This document shows positions 36,055-45,019 of a DNA stretch of 64,000 nucleotides, piece after piece. A program made the position numbers and the translations under genes. The stretch spans positions 85,841 to 149,840 of the forward strand of contig JADJLP010000016.1 of NCBI GenBank assembly GCA_016710065.1. The letters are read 5' to 3'. This stretch comes from Candidatus Ideonella esbjergensis. GTDB taxonomy: Bacteria > Pseudomonadota > Gammaproteobacteria > Burkholderiales > Burkholderiaceae_C. The stretch's first letter is position 1, and each line of letters starts with the position of its first letter. The notes below the pieces were generated by a model that did not search any database, was not told the origin of the DNA, and saw only the letters and a program-made list of their open reading frames with translations.

Positions 36055-36872
36055 TCCTTCACCACCTTGCCGGCACGCCCTTCCAGGAAGGCGCGCAAAC
36101 GCTCTTGGGCTTCGGGCGTGTTGCTGGCAGCCGAGGCCATCAGCGATTCGGTGAACAGGCCTTCGGCCGGGCTCATCTCGACGATGCGCGGCAGCGCGTG
36201 CATCACCGCAAAGGCCGTCATGGGCGCATTGCCGGCAATCTTCTGCGCCAACGCGATACCCTTCGCCAGGCCTTCGCCGGCGCCCACGCGGTAGTTGACG
36301 ACGCCATAGCGCTCGCCCTGGTCGGCGTCGAACACGCGGCCGGTGAGCATCATGTCGGTCATGCGCGCCGTGCCCATCAGGCGCGGGATGCGCACCGAGC
36401 CGCCACCGCCCACGAAGATGCCGCGCTGGCCTTCGGGCAGGCCGAAGTAGGCCGAATCCTCGGCCACGCGGATGTGGCAAGCGGCCGCCAGCTCCAGGCC
36501 GCCGCCCACCACGGCGCCATGAAGCACCGCGATCACCGGCACCTTGCCGAACTGGATGGATTCAAACGCCGCATGCCAGCCGCGCGAGTGCAGCACGGCG
36601 GCGTGGATGTCGCGCTCCACCAGTTCCGACAGGTCGAGCCCGGCGCAGAAGTGGTCGCCCTCGCCGCTGACCACCACGGCACGCGTGGCCTCGGGCAGGT
36701 TCAGGAAGGCGGTGTGCAGTTGCGCGATCAGGCCATCGTTGATGGCGTTGCGCTTGGCCGGGCGGTTCAGCCGGATATGGGTGACGGGGCCCGCCTGCTC
36801 CACGCGAAGCAGGTCCAGCGTGGCCAGCAGGCCGGCGACGGGGGTGAACGGGCGGGGGGTGGCGGTGGTCAT
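36051..36872 (-). CDS. Enoyl-CoA hydratase/isomerase
   Basis: A 273-residue crotonase-family protein. HIRLNRPAKRNAIND opens the fold. The oxyanion-hole segments are GDHFCAGLDLSEL and AVLHGAVVGGGLELAAACHIRVAEDSAYFGLPEGQRGIFVGGGGSVRIPRL. The usual second Glu region is present as PEGQRGI. First gene of the minus-strand unit, it starts at 36872 (MTTATPRPFTP), close to the operator-like site at 36898-36922. Either a feruloyl-CoA hydratase-lyase or a plain hydratase is possible. The downstream dehydrogenase and hydrolase favour plain hydration as part of beta-oxidation. Confidence 0.9.
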   Translation of the reverse strand: MTTATPRPFTPVAGLLATLDLLRVEQAGPVTHIRLNRPAKRNAINDGLIAQLHTAFLNLPEATRAVVVSGEGDHFCAGLDLSELVERDIHAAVLHSRGWHAAFESIQFGKVPVIAVLHGAVVGGGLELAAACHIRVAEDSAYFGLPEGQRGIFVGGGGSVRIPRLMGTARMTDMMLTGRVFDADQGERYGVVNYRVGAGEGLAKGIALAQKIAGNAPMTAFAVMHALPRIVEMSPAEGLFTESLMASAASNTPEAQERLRAFLEGRAGKVVKE

Positions 36873-36897
36873 GGATGCCTCATTGGCAGGGTCGGAA

Positions 36898-36922
36898 ATT
36901 TGTTTAATGGATTTAACTAAAT
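36898..36922. promoter_or_regulatory. Operator-like AT-rich site A
   Basis: ATTTGTTTAAT, 7 nt, then ACTAAAT. Exactly the same two blocks with the same 7-nt spacing occur in inverted orientation at 37008-37032. The site lies 26 bp upstream of the hydratase ATG, where a repressor would block the minus-strand unit. The half-sites ATTTGTT and AACTAAAT make it roughly palindromic, as expected for a dimeric MarR-type protein. Confidence 0.65.
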
Positions 36923-36994
36923 TGCCACCCCTCCGCGTGCTGGTACTTTCCCTTATGAAGCACTTCTTCTGCTGCAAGAACTTCTTCTGCCACC

Positions 36995-37023
36995 TTGCTT
37001 TGCGTCGATTTAGTTTTGATAAT
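36995..37023 (+). promoter_or_regulatory. Promoter of the amidohydrolase gene
   Basis: TTGCTT at 36995-37000 and GATAAT at 37018-37023, with a 17-bp spacer. The -10 is inside operator-like site B. The start would fall near 37030, leaving a leader of about 24 nt with GGAG at 37043-37046. Confidence 0.55.
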
Positions 37024-37032
37024 TAAACAAAT
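37008..37032. promoter_or_regulatory. Operator-like AT-rich site B (inverted)
   Basis: ATTTAGT, 7 nt, ATTAAACAAAT: the reverse complement of site A in both conserved blocks and in spacing. The two site centres are about 110 bp apart, near a whole number of DNA turns. The site overlaps the predicted -10 of the amidohydrolase promoter. Confidence 0.65.
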
Positions 37033-37053
37033 TCACCGCTCTGGAGACTGTCC

Positions 37054-37917
37054 GTGAAGACTGAAGATCTCATCGCCATCGACATCCACACCCATGCCGA
37101 GGTGTCGTGCCGCAACCCGTTCGACAACTATGGCGAGGAGTACGACCGCGCCGCTGACAAGTACTTCGGCTCGAATCGCCGTCCAACGATTGACGAGACC
37201 GTGGCCCACTATCGCGAGAAGAAGATCGGCCTGGTGATGTTCACGGTCGACAGCGAGAGCCAGCTGGGCCGCCGCCGCATTCCCAACGAAGAGATCTGCG
37301 AGGCCGCGCAGAAGAACAGCGACATGATGGTGGCCTTCGCCAGCATCGATCCGCACAAGGGCAAGATGGGCGCCCGCGAGGCGCGCCGCTTGATCGAGGA
37401 GCACGGCGTCAAGGGCTTCAAGTTCCACCCCACGGTGCAGGGCTTTCTGCCCTACGACAAGATGGCCTGGCCGCTCTACGAGGTGATTGCCGAGCACAAG
37501 CTGCCGGCGATCTTCCACTCTGGCCACTCGGGCATAGGCAGCGGCATGCGCTGTGGCGGCGGCCTGCGGCTGCAGAACAGCAACCCCATGCTGCTGGAAG
37601 ACGTGGCGATCGATTTCCCCGACATCCAGATCGTTATCGCCCACCCCAGCTGGCCCTGGCAGGATGAGGCTTTGAGCCTCGCACTGCACAAGCCAAACGT
37701 CTGGATCGACCTCTCCGGCTGGAGCCCCAAATACTTCCCGGCCCAGTTGGTGCAGTACGCGAACACGCTGCTGAAGGACCGCATGCTGTTCGGCAGCGAC
37801 TACCCTCTGATCACGCCCGAGCGTTGGATGAAGGACTTTGACGAGGCCGGCTTCAAGGACAAGGTGAAGCCGCTGATCCTCAAGGAAAACGCGAAGCGGT
37901 TGCTGGGGTTCAGCTGA
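37054..37917 (+). CDS. Amidohydrolase, likely aryl-beta-ketoacyl-CoA hydrolase
   Basis: A 287-residue amidohydrolase_2 family protein with a GTG start after GGAG. Metal-binding residues are suggested by DIHTHAEVS at the N terminus, GFKFHPTVQGF, IFHSGHSG, VIAHPSWPW and the terminal LFGSDYPLITPERW. Proteins of this subfamily beside CoA ligase, hydratase and SDR genes are annotated as 4-hydroxyphenyl-beta-ketoacyl-CoA hydrolases in phenylpropanoid degradation. The divergent catabolic operon supports that function: release of an aromatic acid and acetyl-CoA equivalents. I cannot exclude a decarboxylase of the ACMSD type, which has the same fold. Confidence 0.8.
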   Translation: MKTEDLIAIDIHTHAEVSCRNPFDNYGEEYDRAADKYFGSNRRPTIDETVAHYREKKIGLVMFTVDSESQLGRRRIPNEEICEAAQKNSDMMVAFASIDPHKGKMGAREARRLIEEHGVKGFKFHPTVQGFLPYDKMAWPLYEVIAEHKLPAIFHSGHSGIGSGMRCGGGLRLQNSNPMLLEDVAIDFPDIQIVIAHPSWPWQDEALSLALHKPNVWIDLSGWSPKYFPAQLVQYANTLLKDRMLFGSDYPLITPERWMKDFDEAGFKDKVKPLILKENAKRLLGFS

Positions 37918-37951
37918 AGCAGCGGGCCGCCAGCAGACGGCCCATACCCGC

Positions 37952-39322
37952 TCAGTCGCCCGCCACCTTCATACGGTCCAGCAGCACCGAGCCTATCGTC
38001 TTGGCGCCCATGTTGAAGCTGTCGGCGCCCACGGCCACCACGCCGCGCAGCATAGCGCGCATGTGGCCGGCGATGGTCACCTCGTGCACCGGGAAGGCGA
38101 TGCGGCCGTCTTCCACCCAGTAGCCGGCCGCGCCGCGCGAATAGTCGCCGGTCACGTAGTTCATGCCTTGTCCCATCAACTCGGTGACGAACAGGCCACG
38201 GCCGAGCTTGCGCAGCATCTGCTCCAGGTGGTCGCCGGGCTGGGTAAGTCGGCTGGTGACGCGGAGGTTCTGCGAGCCACCGGCGTGGCCGGTGGTCTTG
38301 AGCCCCAGCTTGCGGGCCGAGTAGCTGCTGAGGAAATAGCCCTGCACCACCCCGGCCTGCACCACCTTTCGGGCCTTGGTGCGCACACCCTCATCGTCAA
38401 ACGGTGCGCTGCCCTTGCCACCGCGCAAATGCGGGTCTTCGGTGACGTCGATGTGGTCGGCCCAGATGGTCTGGCCCAACGAGTCCTGCAGGAAGCTGGC
38501 CTTGCGGTACAACGCCCCGCCGCTGGTGCCCTGCACATAGGCACCCAGCAGGCCCGCCGCCACGGTGGACTCGAACAGGATGGGCACTTCGCAGGTCTTG
38601 ACCTTGCGTGATTTCAGCCGCGAGAGCGCGCGCTCGGCGGCGTAGCGGCCCACAGATTCGGGCGAGGCCATGTCCAGCGCGTCGCGCATCGAGGTGTACC
38701 AGTAGTCACGCTGCATGTCGCGGCCCTTGCCGGCGATGGGTGAGACCGACAGCGAATGGCGCGAGCTGGCGTAGCCGCCACGAAAGCCACGGCTGTTGCC
38801 CGCCCAAAAGTGCGACTGCTGGGCCGAGACCGAACCGCCTTCGGAGTTGGTGATGCGCTTGTCCACGGACATGGCGGCATCCTCGGCGCGGCGGGCCAAC
38901 TCGGCAGCGGTGTCGGCGTCCACGGCCCAGGGGTGGAACAGGTCCAGGTCCACAGCGGCTTCCGCAGCAGTGGCCTGGTCTTCGGCATCGGGCAGGCCGG
39001 CGGCCGGGTCTTCGGCGGTGAAGCGGGCGATGTCGTAGGCCGCCTTCACGGTTTGTGCCAGCGCAGCCTGAGAGAAATCGGAGCTGCTGGCATTGCCGCG
39101 CCGTTGGCCCAGATAGACCGACACGCCCACCGACTTGTCGCGGTTGCGCTCCACGTTCTCCACCTCTCCCTTGCGCACCGAGACACTCAGGCCCGAGCCC
39201 TCGGACACCTCCACCCCCGCATCGCTCGCCCCCTGGGCCTTGGCCATGGCCAGCACGTCCTCGACGATCTGCTGGAATTGTTCGCGGGAATAGGCAAAGC
39301 CCTGGTCGGCGGAAGTTGTCAT
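37952..39322 (-). CDS. pmbA: Metalloprotease PmbA/TldE homologue
   Basis: A 456-residue TldD/PmbA family protein. N-terminal AKAQGASDAGVEVSEGSGLSVSVRKGEVENVERNRDKSVGVSVYLGQRRGNASSSDFS and C-terminal GYFLSSYSARKLGLKTTGHAGGSQNL and GYWVEDGRIAFPVHEVTIAGHM are conserved. PmbA (TldE) forms a heterodimer with TldD that processes modified peptides and matures microcins. As in other TldE proteins, the zinc motif is expected on the TldD partner, which is not in the window. The open frame extends upstream to 39943 opposite darP; the ATG at 39322 (MTTSADQGFAYS) is the sensible start. It is divergent from darP with a 127-bp gap. Confidence 0.95.
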   Translation of the reverse strand: MTTSADQGFAYSREQFQQIVEDVLAMAKAQGASDAGVEVSEGSGLSVSVRKGEVENVERNRDKSVGVSVYLGQRRGNASSSDFSQAALAQTVKAAYDIARFTAEDPAAGLPDAEDQATAAEAAVDLDLFHPWAVDADTAAELARRAEDAAMSVDKRITNSEGGSVSAQQSHFWAGNSRGFRGGYASSRHSLSVSPIAGKGRDMQRDYWYTSMRDALDMASPESVGRYAAERALSRLKSRKVKTCEVPILFESTVAAGLLGAYVQGTSGGALYRKASFLQDSLGQTIWADHIDVTEDPHLRGGKGSAPFDDEGVRTKARKVVQAGVVQGYFLSSYSARKLGLKTTGHAGGSQNLRVTSRLTQPGDHLEQMLRKLGRGLFVTELMGQGMNYVTGDYSRGAAGYWVEDGRIAFPVHEVTIAGHMRAMLRGVVAVGADSFNMGAKTIGSVLLDRMKVAGD

Positions 39323-39449
39323 CGGGTGCTCATGAGGGGTCAAGGCCAAGGCCGCGCGCCCATCGCAGGGCGCTGGAGCATGGATGGCCGGGTGAATTGC
39401 GGGACAATCATAGCGACACCACCTTCGCCGGTTAGCCCCGCTGCCTTTC

Positions 39450-40034
39450 ATGCGCCAAGCGCCCCACTCCCCCGAAGAAGACGCCGATGGCGAAGACAGC
39501 CGCCCCAGCAAGTCGGCCAAGAAGCGCCACATGCACAGCCTGCAGGAATTGGGCGAGGAACTGACCGAACTGCCGCCCTCGCGCATTGCCGCACTGGAAC
39601 TGCCAGAATCACTGCGCGACGCACTGGCCGAATTCCGCCGCACCCGCTCGCACGAAGGCCGGCGCCGCCAGATGCAGCTGATTGGCAAGCTGATGCGCCA
39701 TGCCGAGGAAGAACCCATCCGCGAGGCCGTGGCCGCCTTCAAGCTGGGCAGCGCCAAGGAGACCCTGGCCCTGCACCACGCCGAACGCTGGCGCGAGGAA
39801 CTGCTGGCCAGTGACGACGCCATCACGCGCTGGGTCAGGGCCTTCCCGGACACCGACGTGCAGCAACTGCGCAGCCTGGTGCGCGCTGCCCGCAAGGACG
39901 CCCAGGCCGTGCTGCCCGAGGGCGAAGTGCGCCACGGCCGCAATTACCGCGACCTGTTCCAGCAGATCAAGCAGGCACTGGCGGCACAGGGCCGCGCCGA
40001 AGAGCCCTCAGTACCCGAAGACAACGATGAGTGA
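39450..40034 (+). CDS. darP: Ribosome-associated protein DarP/YjgA (DUF615)
   Basis: A 194-residue basic protein of the DUF615 family: KKRHMHSLQELGEELTELPPSRIAALELPESLRDALAEFRRTRSHEGRRRQMQLIGKLMRH. It binds late 50S subunits and assists assembly. Its position opposite pmbA is the standard proteobacterial order. The stop overlaps the mog start by 8 bp. Confidence 0.95.
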   Translation: MRQAPHSPEEDADGEDSRPSKSAKKRHMHSLQELGEELTELPPSRIAALELPESLRDALAEFRRTRSHEGRRRQMQLIGKLMRHAEEEPIREAVAAFKLGSAKETLALHHAERWREELLASDDAITRWVRAFPDTDVQQLRSLVRAARKDAQAVLPEGEVRHGRNYRDLFQQIKQALAAQGRAEEPSVPEDNDE

Positions 40035-40617
40035 ATTCGACCCTGTCCGCATCGGCCTGGTCTCCATCAGTGACCGCGCCTCCTCTGGCGTCTACGAAGA
40101 CAAGGGCATCCCCGCCCTGCAGGATTGGCTGGGCCGCGCGCTGCACAACCCGGTGCAGTGGGAAACCCGGCTGATCCCCGACGAGCAGGAAGGCATCAGC
40201 GCCACGCTGCGTGAACTGGTGGACGAGGCGCGCTGCGACCTGGTGCTCACCACCGGCGGCACCGGCCCGGCTCCCCGCGATGTGACCCCCGAAGCCACAC
40301 TGGCCGTGGCCGACAAGGTGATGCCCGGCTTTGGCGAGCAGATGCGCGCCATCAGCCTGCGCTTCGTGCCCACCGCCATCCTGTCGCGGCAAACGGCAGT
40401 TGTGCGCGGAAAGGCACTGATCATCAACCTGCCCGGTCAGCCCAAGTCCATCGCCGAGACGTTGGAAGGCCTGCCGCAGGCCACGCCGCCAGCGCCTGGC
40501 ATCTTTGCCGCAGTGCCGTATTGCATCGATCTGATCGGCGGCCCCTACCTGGAAACCAACCCGGCTCACTGCACCGCCTTCCGTCCCAAATCAGCCCAAC
40601 GCCCACCCAAAGCCTGA
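40027..40617 (+). CDS. mog: Molybdopterin adenylyltransferase Mog
   Basis: A 196-residue MoaB/Mog-fold enzyme: IGLVSISDRASSGVYEDKGIPALQDWL, the substrate loop LTTGGTGPAPRDVTPEAT, and SRQTAVVRGKALIINLPGQPKSIAETL. It adenylates molybdopterin ahead of molybdenum insertion. The ATG at 40027 overlaps darP by 8 bp, so it is translated from the same message. The pmbA-darP-mog arrangement is common in Burkholderiales. Confidence 0.96.
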   Translation: MSEFDPVRIGLVSISDRASSGVYEDKGIPALQDWLGRALHNPVQWETRLIPDEQEGISATLRELVDEARCDLVLTTGGTGPAPRDVTPEATLAVADKVMPGFGEQMRAISLRFVPTAILSRQTAVVRGKALIINLPGQPKSIAETLEGLPQATPPAPGIFAAVPYCIDLIGGPYLETNPAHCTAFRPKSAQRPPKA

Positions 40618-40627
40618 CACACCTACG

Positions 40628-42274
40628 ATGAAGCTGCCCTTGCCCCTCCACGCCCTGCGCGGCCTCGCGCTGGCTTTGGCCCTGACCACCGCCGGATGGC
40701 CCAGTGCTCAGGCTGGTGAGCCCGCGATGAGATACACGGTGACGGCCAACGACACGTTGATCGGTCTTAGCCGCAGCCTGCTCGCCGACGCCGCCTCGTG
40801 GCCCGAGGTGGCCAGGCTCAACGCCTTGCGCAACCCCAACCTCATCACCCCGGGCCAGGTGCTGCAAGTGCCGCTGCGTTTGCTGCGCTCGGCCCAGGTG
40901 CCCGCCCGGGTGCTGAGCGTGGAAGGCGATGTGCGGCTGGAGGGCAAGCCCGTGAAGGCTGGCGACGCCCTATCCCAGGGCCAGACGCTGCAAACGGCAG
41001 CCGCCAGCTCCGCCGTGCTGTTGCTGGGCGACGGCTCGCGCATCAAGGTGGCACCGCTCACCGAGACCGGGCTGGACGAGCACCGCCGCTTCGACATCCG
41101 CCCCAATGCCGTGGCGGGCGAAGCCAGTGAAGGCCTGTTCGCCAGCACCATGCGCCTGGTGCGCGGCTCCATCGAGGTGCTGGCCAGCAAAGTGCAACGT
41201 GCCAAGCCGCTGGAAGTGACCACCCCCACGGCGGTGATTGGCGTGCGAGGCACCGAATACCGGGTGCATGCGCAGGCAGCGCGGTCGGGCACCGAAGTGC
41301 TGGAAGGCAAAGTGCGCGCCGATGCCAACGACGCCGAGGGTGCCGATGTGCCTTCTGGCTTTGGCGCCGCGCTGGTGGCCGGCGTCACCCCCACCGTGGT
41401 GGCCCTGCCGCCCGCGCCCGATCTTTCGGGTGTACCGGCTCGCTTCGAGCGCCCCTTGGTGCGCTTTGCCACGCCCGCCCAGGACGCGCCGGTGCGTGTG
41501 CAGGTGGCAGCGGATGACAAGTTCGAGCGCCTGGTGCGCGACCTGCGGGTAGCCGCCGGCCGCGAGGTGCGCATCGCCGGGCTGGACGACGGCACCTGGC
41601 AGATGCGCGTGCGCCGAGTGGACGGCCAGGGCGTGGAAGGCTATGACGCGCAACGCGCGTTCACGCTCAAGGCCAGGCCCGAGCCGCCCGCGGCCATGGG
41701 CCCGCGCATTGCCGCCAAGATGCCCGTGGGCACAGTGACCATGGCCTGGGCCGAAAACCTGGAAGCGACCCTCTACCACCTGCAGGTGGCCAAGGACGCG
41801 GCCTTTGCTGACAAGGTGCTCGATACCGACACAGTGCAGGGCGCCAAGACCGACATCAAGCTCGATCAGGCCGGCACCTACCACTGGCGATTGGCCAGCG
41901 TGCGTGCCAGCGGCGACCAAGGCCCCTGGGGAGACGCCCAGGTGTTTGAGTTGCGCCCACTGCCCGAACCGCCAGCCGGCGGGGTGGCGCCGGATGGCAA
42001 GACGCTGTCCTTGAACTGGAGCGGCCGCGCGCAAGACAAGCAGCAGGTGGAACTGGCCCAGGACGAAGGCTTCACCCAGATCCTGGCCCGCCAGGATCTG
42101 ACCCAGGCCCAGTGGGAACTGCCCACGCCCGACGTGTCGGGCAAGGTCTATTTCCGCTACCGCTCGGTGGAGCCCGATGGCTTCACCACGCCCTGGAGCA
42201 GCACCTTGGTGATCGAGATCCCGCGCAACTGGAACTTCCTGTGGATCCTGGCGCCGCTGCTGCTGGCGCTGTGA
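40628..42274 (+). CDS. LysM and FecR domain protein, envelope-associated
   Basis: A 548-residue protein with a signal peptide (residues 1-29), a LysM peptidoglycan-binding module (YTVTANDTLIGLSRSLLADAASWPEVARLNALRNPNLITPGQVLQVP, about 35-80), and a FecR-like domain (GEASEGLFASTMRLVRGSIEVLASK..EVTTPTAVIGVRGTEYRV). Two or three repeated beta-rich segments follow (WRLASVRASGDQGPWGDAQVFELRPLPEPP). A hydrophobic C-terminal end (WILAPLLLAL) acts as a membrane anchor. No sigma or sensor gene is adjacent, so a classical FecI-FecR role is unlikely. LysM-FecR proteins of this kind are often paired with CHASE2/adenylate cyclases elsewhere, but not here. Confidence 0.88.
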   Translation: MKLPLPLHALRGLALALALTTAGWPSAQAGEPAMRYTVTANDTLIGLSRSLLADAASWPEVARLNALRNPNLITPGQVLQVPLRLLRSAQVPARVLSVEGDVRLEGKPVKAGDALSQGQTLQTAAASSAVLLLGDGSRIKVAPLTETGLDEHRRFDIRPNAVAGEASEGLFASTMRLVRGSIEVLASKVQRAKPLEVTTPTAVIGVRGTEYRVHAQAARSGTEVLEGKVRADANDAEGADVPSGFGAALVAGVTPTVVALPPAPDLSGVPARFERPLVRFATPAQDAPVRVQVAADDKFERLVRDLRVAAGREVRIAGLDDGTWQMRVRRVDGQGVEGYDAQRAFTLKARPEPPAAMGPRIAAKMPVGTVTMAWAENLEATLYHLQVAKDAAFADKVLDTDTVQGAKTDIKLDQAGTYHWRLASVRASGDQGPWGDAQVFELRPLPEPPAGGVAPDGKTLSLNWSGRAQDKQQVELAQDEGFTQILARQDLTQAQWELPTPDVSGKVYFRYRSVEPDGFTTPWSSTLVIEIPRNWNFLWILAPLLLAL

Positions 42275-42292
42275 TGCCACGCCCGAGCAGCT

Positions 42293-43072
42293 TCATTTCA
42301 CCAATCGGTTGAGCCGCTCAGCATCAAAGGTTTCGGTGGTTTGCGCGTCCTGAGGCACGCATTCGCCTGTGGGCAGTTCACGGCTGCGAACCGAGAGTTT
42401 CTCGATGGCCTGCCACATCAGCGCAATCTGGTGTTCATGCGACGAGGCGTTGTCGATCAGGCCCTTCATGGCCTGCGCCACCGGGTCGTCGCCATTGCTC
42501 ACGCCATAGGCCGAGAAGCCCATGCGGGCGGCGGCCACCTCTCGGGCGGCGTCGGCTTCGGCCTGGATGATGCGTGCCGGGTTGCCCACCGCGGTGGCGC
42601 CGGCCGGCACCGGCTTGGTCACCACAGCACCCGAGCCCACGCGAGCACCCGCGCCCACCGTGAAGCCGCCCAGCACCGCCGCGTTGGCGCCGACGATCAC
42701 GCCGGCCTCCAGCGTGGGGTGGCGCTTGGCGCCTTTCACCAACGAGGTACCGCCCAGCGTGACGCCCTGGTAAATGGTGCAGCCGTCACCGATCTCAGCC
42801 ATCTCGCCAATCACCACGCCCATGCCGTGGTCGATGAACACCCGGCGGCCGATGGTGGCGCCGGGGTGGATCTCGATGCCGGTGAGAAAGCGGCCGATGT
42901 GCGAGACGAAGCGCCCAGCCCACTTCAGGCCATGCGTCCAGCACCAATGCGCGCCATGGTGCCACACCAGCGCATGCAGGCCGGGGTAGCAGGTGAGCAC
43001 TTCCCACGTTGAGCGGGCGGCGGGGTCGCGCTCCAGGATGCAGGCGATGTCTTCACGCAGGCGGGCGAACAT
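42293..43072 (-). CDS. cysE: Serine O-acetyltransferase
   Basis: A 259-residue hexapeptide-repeat acetyltransferase that makes O-acetylserine, the first step of cysteine synthesis. The N-terminal [45 protein letters not shown] is typical of the betaproteobacterial form. The left-handed beta-helix begins [45 protein letters not shown] chose the ATG at 43072. The frame is open to a GTG at 43156 that overlaps the trmJ stop, which would add 28 residues not typical of the family. Confidence 0.95.
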   Translation of the reverse strand: MFARLREDIACILERDPAARSTWEVLTCYPGLHALVWHHGAHWCWTHGLKWAGRFVSHIGRFLTGIEIHPGATIGRRVFIDHGMGVVIGEMAEIGDGCTIYQGVTLGGTSLVKGAKRHPTLEAGVIVGANAAVLGGFTVGAGARVGSGAVVTKPVPAGATAVGNPARIIQAEADAAREVAAARMGFSAYGVSNGDDPVAQAMKGLIDNASSHEHQIALMWQAIEKLSVRSRELPTGECVPQDAQTTETFDAERLNRLVK

Positions 43073-43152
43073 GGCGTCGGTGGGATACAGGTGGGGAATT
43101 CGGGGCAGTGTAGCCGTGGGGCACCAGGTTTGCAGGCGGACAGATGGCTGGC

Positions 43153-43923
43153 TCACTCAGCGGCAGGCCATTGCTTTTGCACCGCGCGCGCAATGCCACG
43201 CAGGATGTGCACTTCCTCGGCCGTCAGCTGTGCGCGGTTGGCCAGTTGGTTCAACCGCGGCATCAGCTTCTTGGGCGCTGCCGGGTCCAGAAAGCCGATC
43301 TGCACCAGGGCCTGTTGCCAGTGCGCCAGCAAGCCCTGCACCGCCGCGCCATCAGCCCACTGCGGCTCGACCGTGCGCGGCGCCACGGCAAAGCCACCCA
43401 GGGCCTGGCGCCATTCGTAGGCCAGCAACTGCACCGCCTGGGCCAGGTTGAGCGAGCCGTAGTCGGGGTGGGTGGGAATGGAGAGGCAGGCGTGGCAGCG
43501 GTACACGTCTTCATTGGCCATGCCAAAGCGCTCGCTGCCAAACACCAAGGCCACGCGGTGGCCCTGCGGCGCCAACGCGGCAAAGTGCTCGCGGGGCGCA
43601 TGGGTGGGCGGGCCGAAATCGCGCGGCGTCATGACCGTGGCACAGGCCCAGGTGATGCCGTCCAGCGCCTGCCTCAGCGTGGGCACGATGCGGGCGCGCT
43701 CCAGCACATCGGTGGCACCGCTGGCAAAGGCCAGGGTCTCCTCTCGGCTCAACACATCGGCCCAACGCGGCGCCACCAACACCAGATCAGCAAAGCCCAT
43801 CACCTTCATGGCGCGGGCGGTGGCGCCCACATTGCCCGGGTGGCTGGCGCCCACCAGCACGAAACGCGTGGGATCTTGCGGTTTGTACTGCGGTGGTGGG
43901 TATGGGCTGGCGTCTGGGGTCAC
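43153..43923 (-). CDS. trmJ: tRNA Cm32/Um32 methyltransferase TrmJ
   Basis: A 256-residue SPOUT methyltransferase. [33 protein letters not shown] is motif 1, and [49 protein letters not shown] is the knot with the SAM-binding site. It 2'-O-methylates position 32 of tRNAs. Divergent from suhB across 143 bp, an arrangement also found in E. coli. cysE lies downstream on the same strand. Confidence 0.96.
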   Translation of the reverse strand: MTPDASPYPPPQYKPQDPTRFVLVGASHPGNVGATARAMKVMGFADLVLVAPRWADVLSREETLAFASGATDVLERARIVPTLRQALDGITWACATVMTPRDFGPPTHAPREHFAALAPQGHRVALVFGSERFGMANEDVYRCHACLSIPTHPDYGSLNLAQAVQLLAYEWRQALGGFAVAPRTVEPQWADGAAVQGLLAHWQQALVQIGFLDPAAPKKLMPRLNQLANRAQLTAEEVHILRGIARAVQKQWPAAE

Positions 43924-44066
43924 GGTGAGGGCGTCCCACGTTAGAATCTAGGGTTTACGCTGGTGCATTGTCGCTGGCGTCGCTGTTCGCTCTTGCGTTT
44001 GCTCTTTGTCCACCGCTAATCGCCCCACCCTGCCGCTCCAGTGCGGCCGCATCCACAGGTCTCACC

Positions 44067-45002
44067 ATGTCGCAGTCTCTCCACCCCATGCTGAACATCG
44101 CCATCAAGGCGGCCCGCACCGCCGGGGCGATCATCAACCGGGCCTCGCTCGACGTGGACACGCTGAAGGTCAACACCAAGGCGCCGAACGACTTTGTCAC
44201 CGAGGTCGACCACGCGGCCGAGCAGGCGATCATCGAAACCCTGCTCACCGCCTACCCTGGCCACGGCATCCTGGCCGAAGAGTCGGGCCGCAGCCTGGGT
44301 GCCAAGCACAGCGATTTCGTCTGGATCATCGACCCGCTCGATGGCACCACCAATTTCATCCATGGCCTGCCCATGTACTGCGTGTCCATCGCGCTGGCGT
44401 TCCGTGGCAAGGTGGAGCAGGCGGTGGTCTACGACCCTACCCGCAATGATTTGTTCATTGCCTCCAAGGGACGTGGCGCGTTCCTGAACGACAAGCGCTT
44501 GCGTGTGTCCAAGCGCACCCGTCTGTCTGATTCGCTGATCGGCACCGGCTTTCCCTTCCGCAAGGGCGACAACTTCCAGCGCTACCTGAAGATGCTCGAA
44601 GCCGTGCTGCCGCACTGCGCTGGTGTGCGCCGCCCGGGTTCGGCCGCGCTGGACCTGTGCTATGTGGCCGCCGGCTACTACGACGGCTTCTTCGAAACCG
44701 GCCTGCAACCCTGGGACGTGGCTGCGGGCTCGCTGATGATCACCGAGGCCGGTGGCCTGATCGGCAACTTCACCGGAGAGGCAGACTACCTGCACCAACG
44801 CGAGGTGGTGGCCGGCTCGCCCAAGGTCTATGGTCAGTTGGTGCAGTTGCTCACGCCCTTCTCGCGCGTGATCAGCGACGACGAAGCCCCGGCGGCTGAG
44901 GGCGATGACGTGGTAGCGGCAGCCCTGACCGCTGCGCCCACAGCCCCGGTAGAGCGCAAGCCCATCCGTCTGAAGAAGGCGGAGCCGAAGTCGGGCGACT
45001 GA
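44067..45002 (+). CDS. suhB: Inositol-1-monophosphatase SuhB
   Basis: A 311-residue Mg-dependent phosphatase. The substrate and metal motifs are EEHxxx-like [27 protein letters not shown] and the C-terminal [15 protein letters not shown]. SuhB also joins the rRNA antitermination complex in E. coli. The frame is open upstream to 43968, but the ATG at 44067 ([20 protein letters not shown]) fits the family. The last 45 residues are an Ala/Pro/Lys-rich tail, longer than in E. coli and probably disordered. Confidence 0.95.
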   Translation: MSQSLHPMLNIAIKAARTAGAIINRASLDVDTLKVNTKAPNDFVTEVDHAAEQAIIETLLTAYPGHGILAEESGRSLGAKHSDFVWIIDPLDGTTNFIHGLPMYCVSIALAFRGKVEQAVVYDPTRNDLFIASKGRGAFLNDKRLRVSKRTRLSDSLIGTGFPFRKGDNFQRYLKMLEAVLPHCAGVRRPGSAALDLCYVAAGYYDGFFETGLQPWDVAAGSLMITEAGGLIGNFTGEADYLHQREVVAGSPKVYGQLVQLLTPFSRVISDDEAPAAEGDDVVAAALTAAPTAPVERKPIRLKKAEPKSGD

Positions 45003-45019
45003 CCCGCAGGCCAGCGCCG

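Noticed and set aside
34327..36294. Plus-strand open frame of 655 codons opposite the CoA ligase
   Set aside because: Antisense shadow, His/Gly/Ala-rich; the ligase motifs are on the minus strand.
43073..43156. Extended N terminus of cysE from the GTG at 43156
   Set aside because: The extra 28 residues are not part of the family; the ATG at 43072 gives the usual MFARLREDI start.
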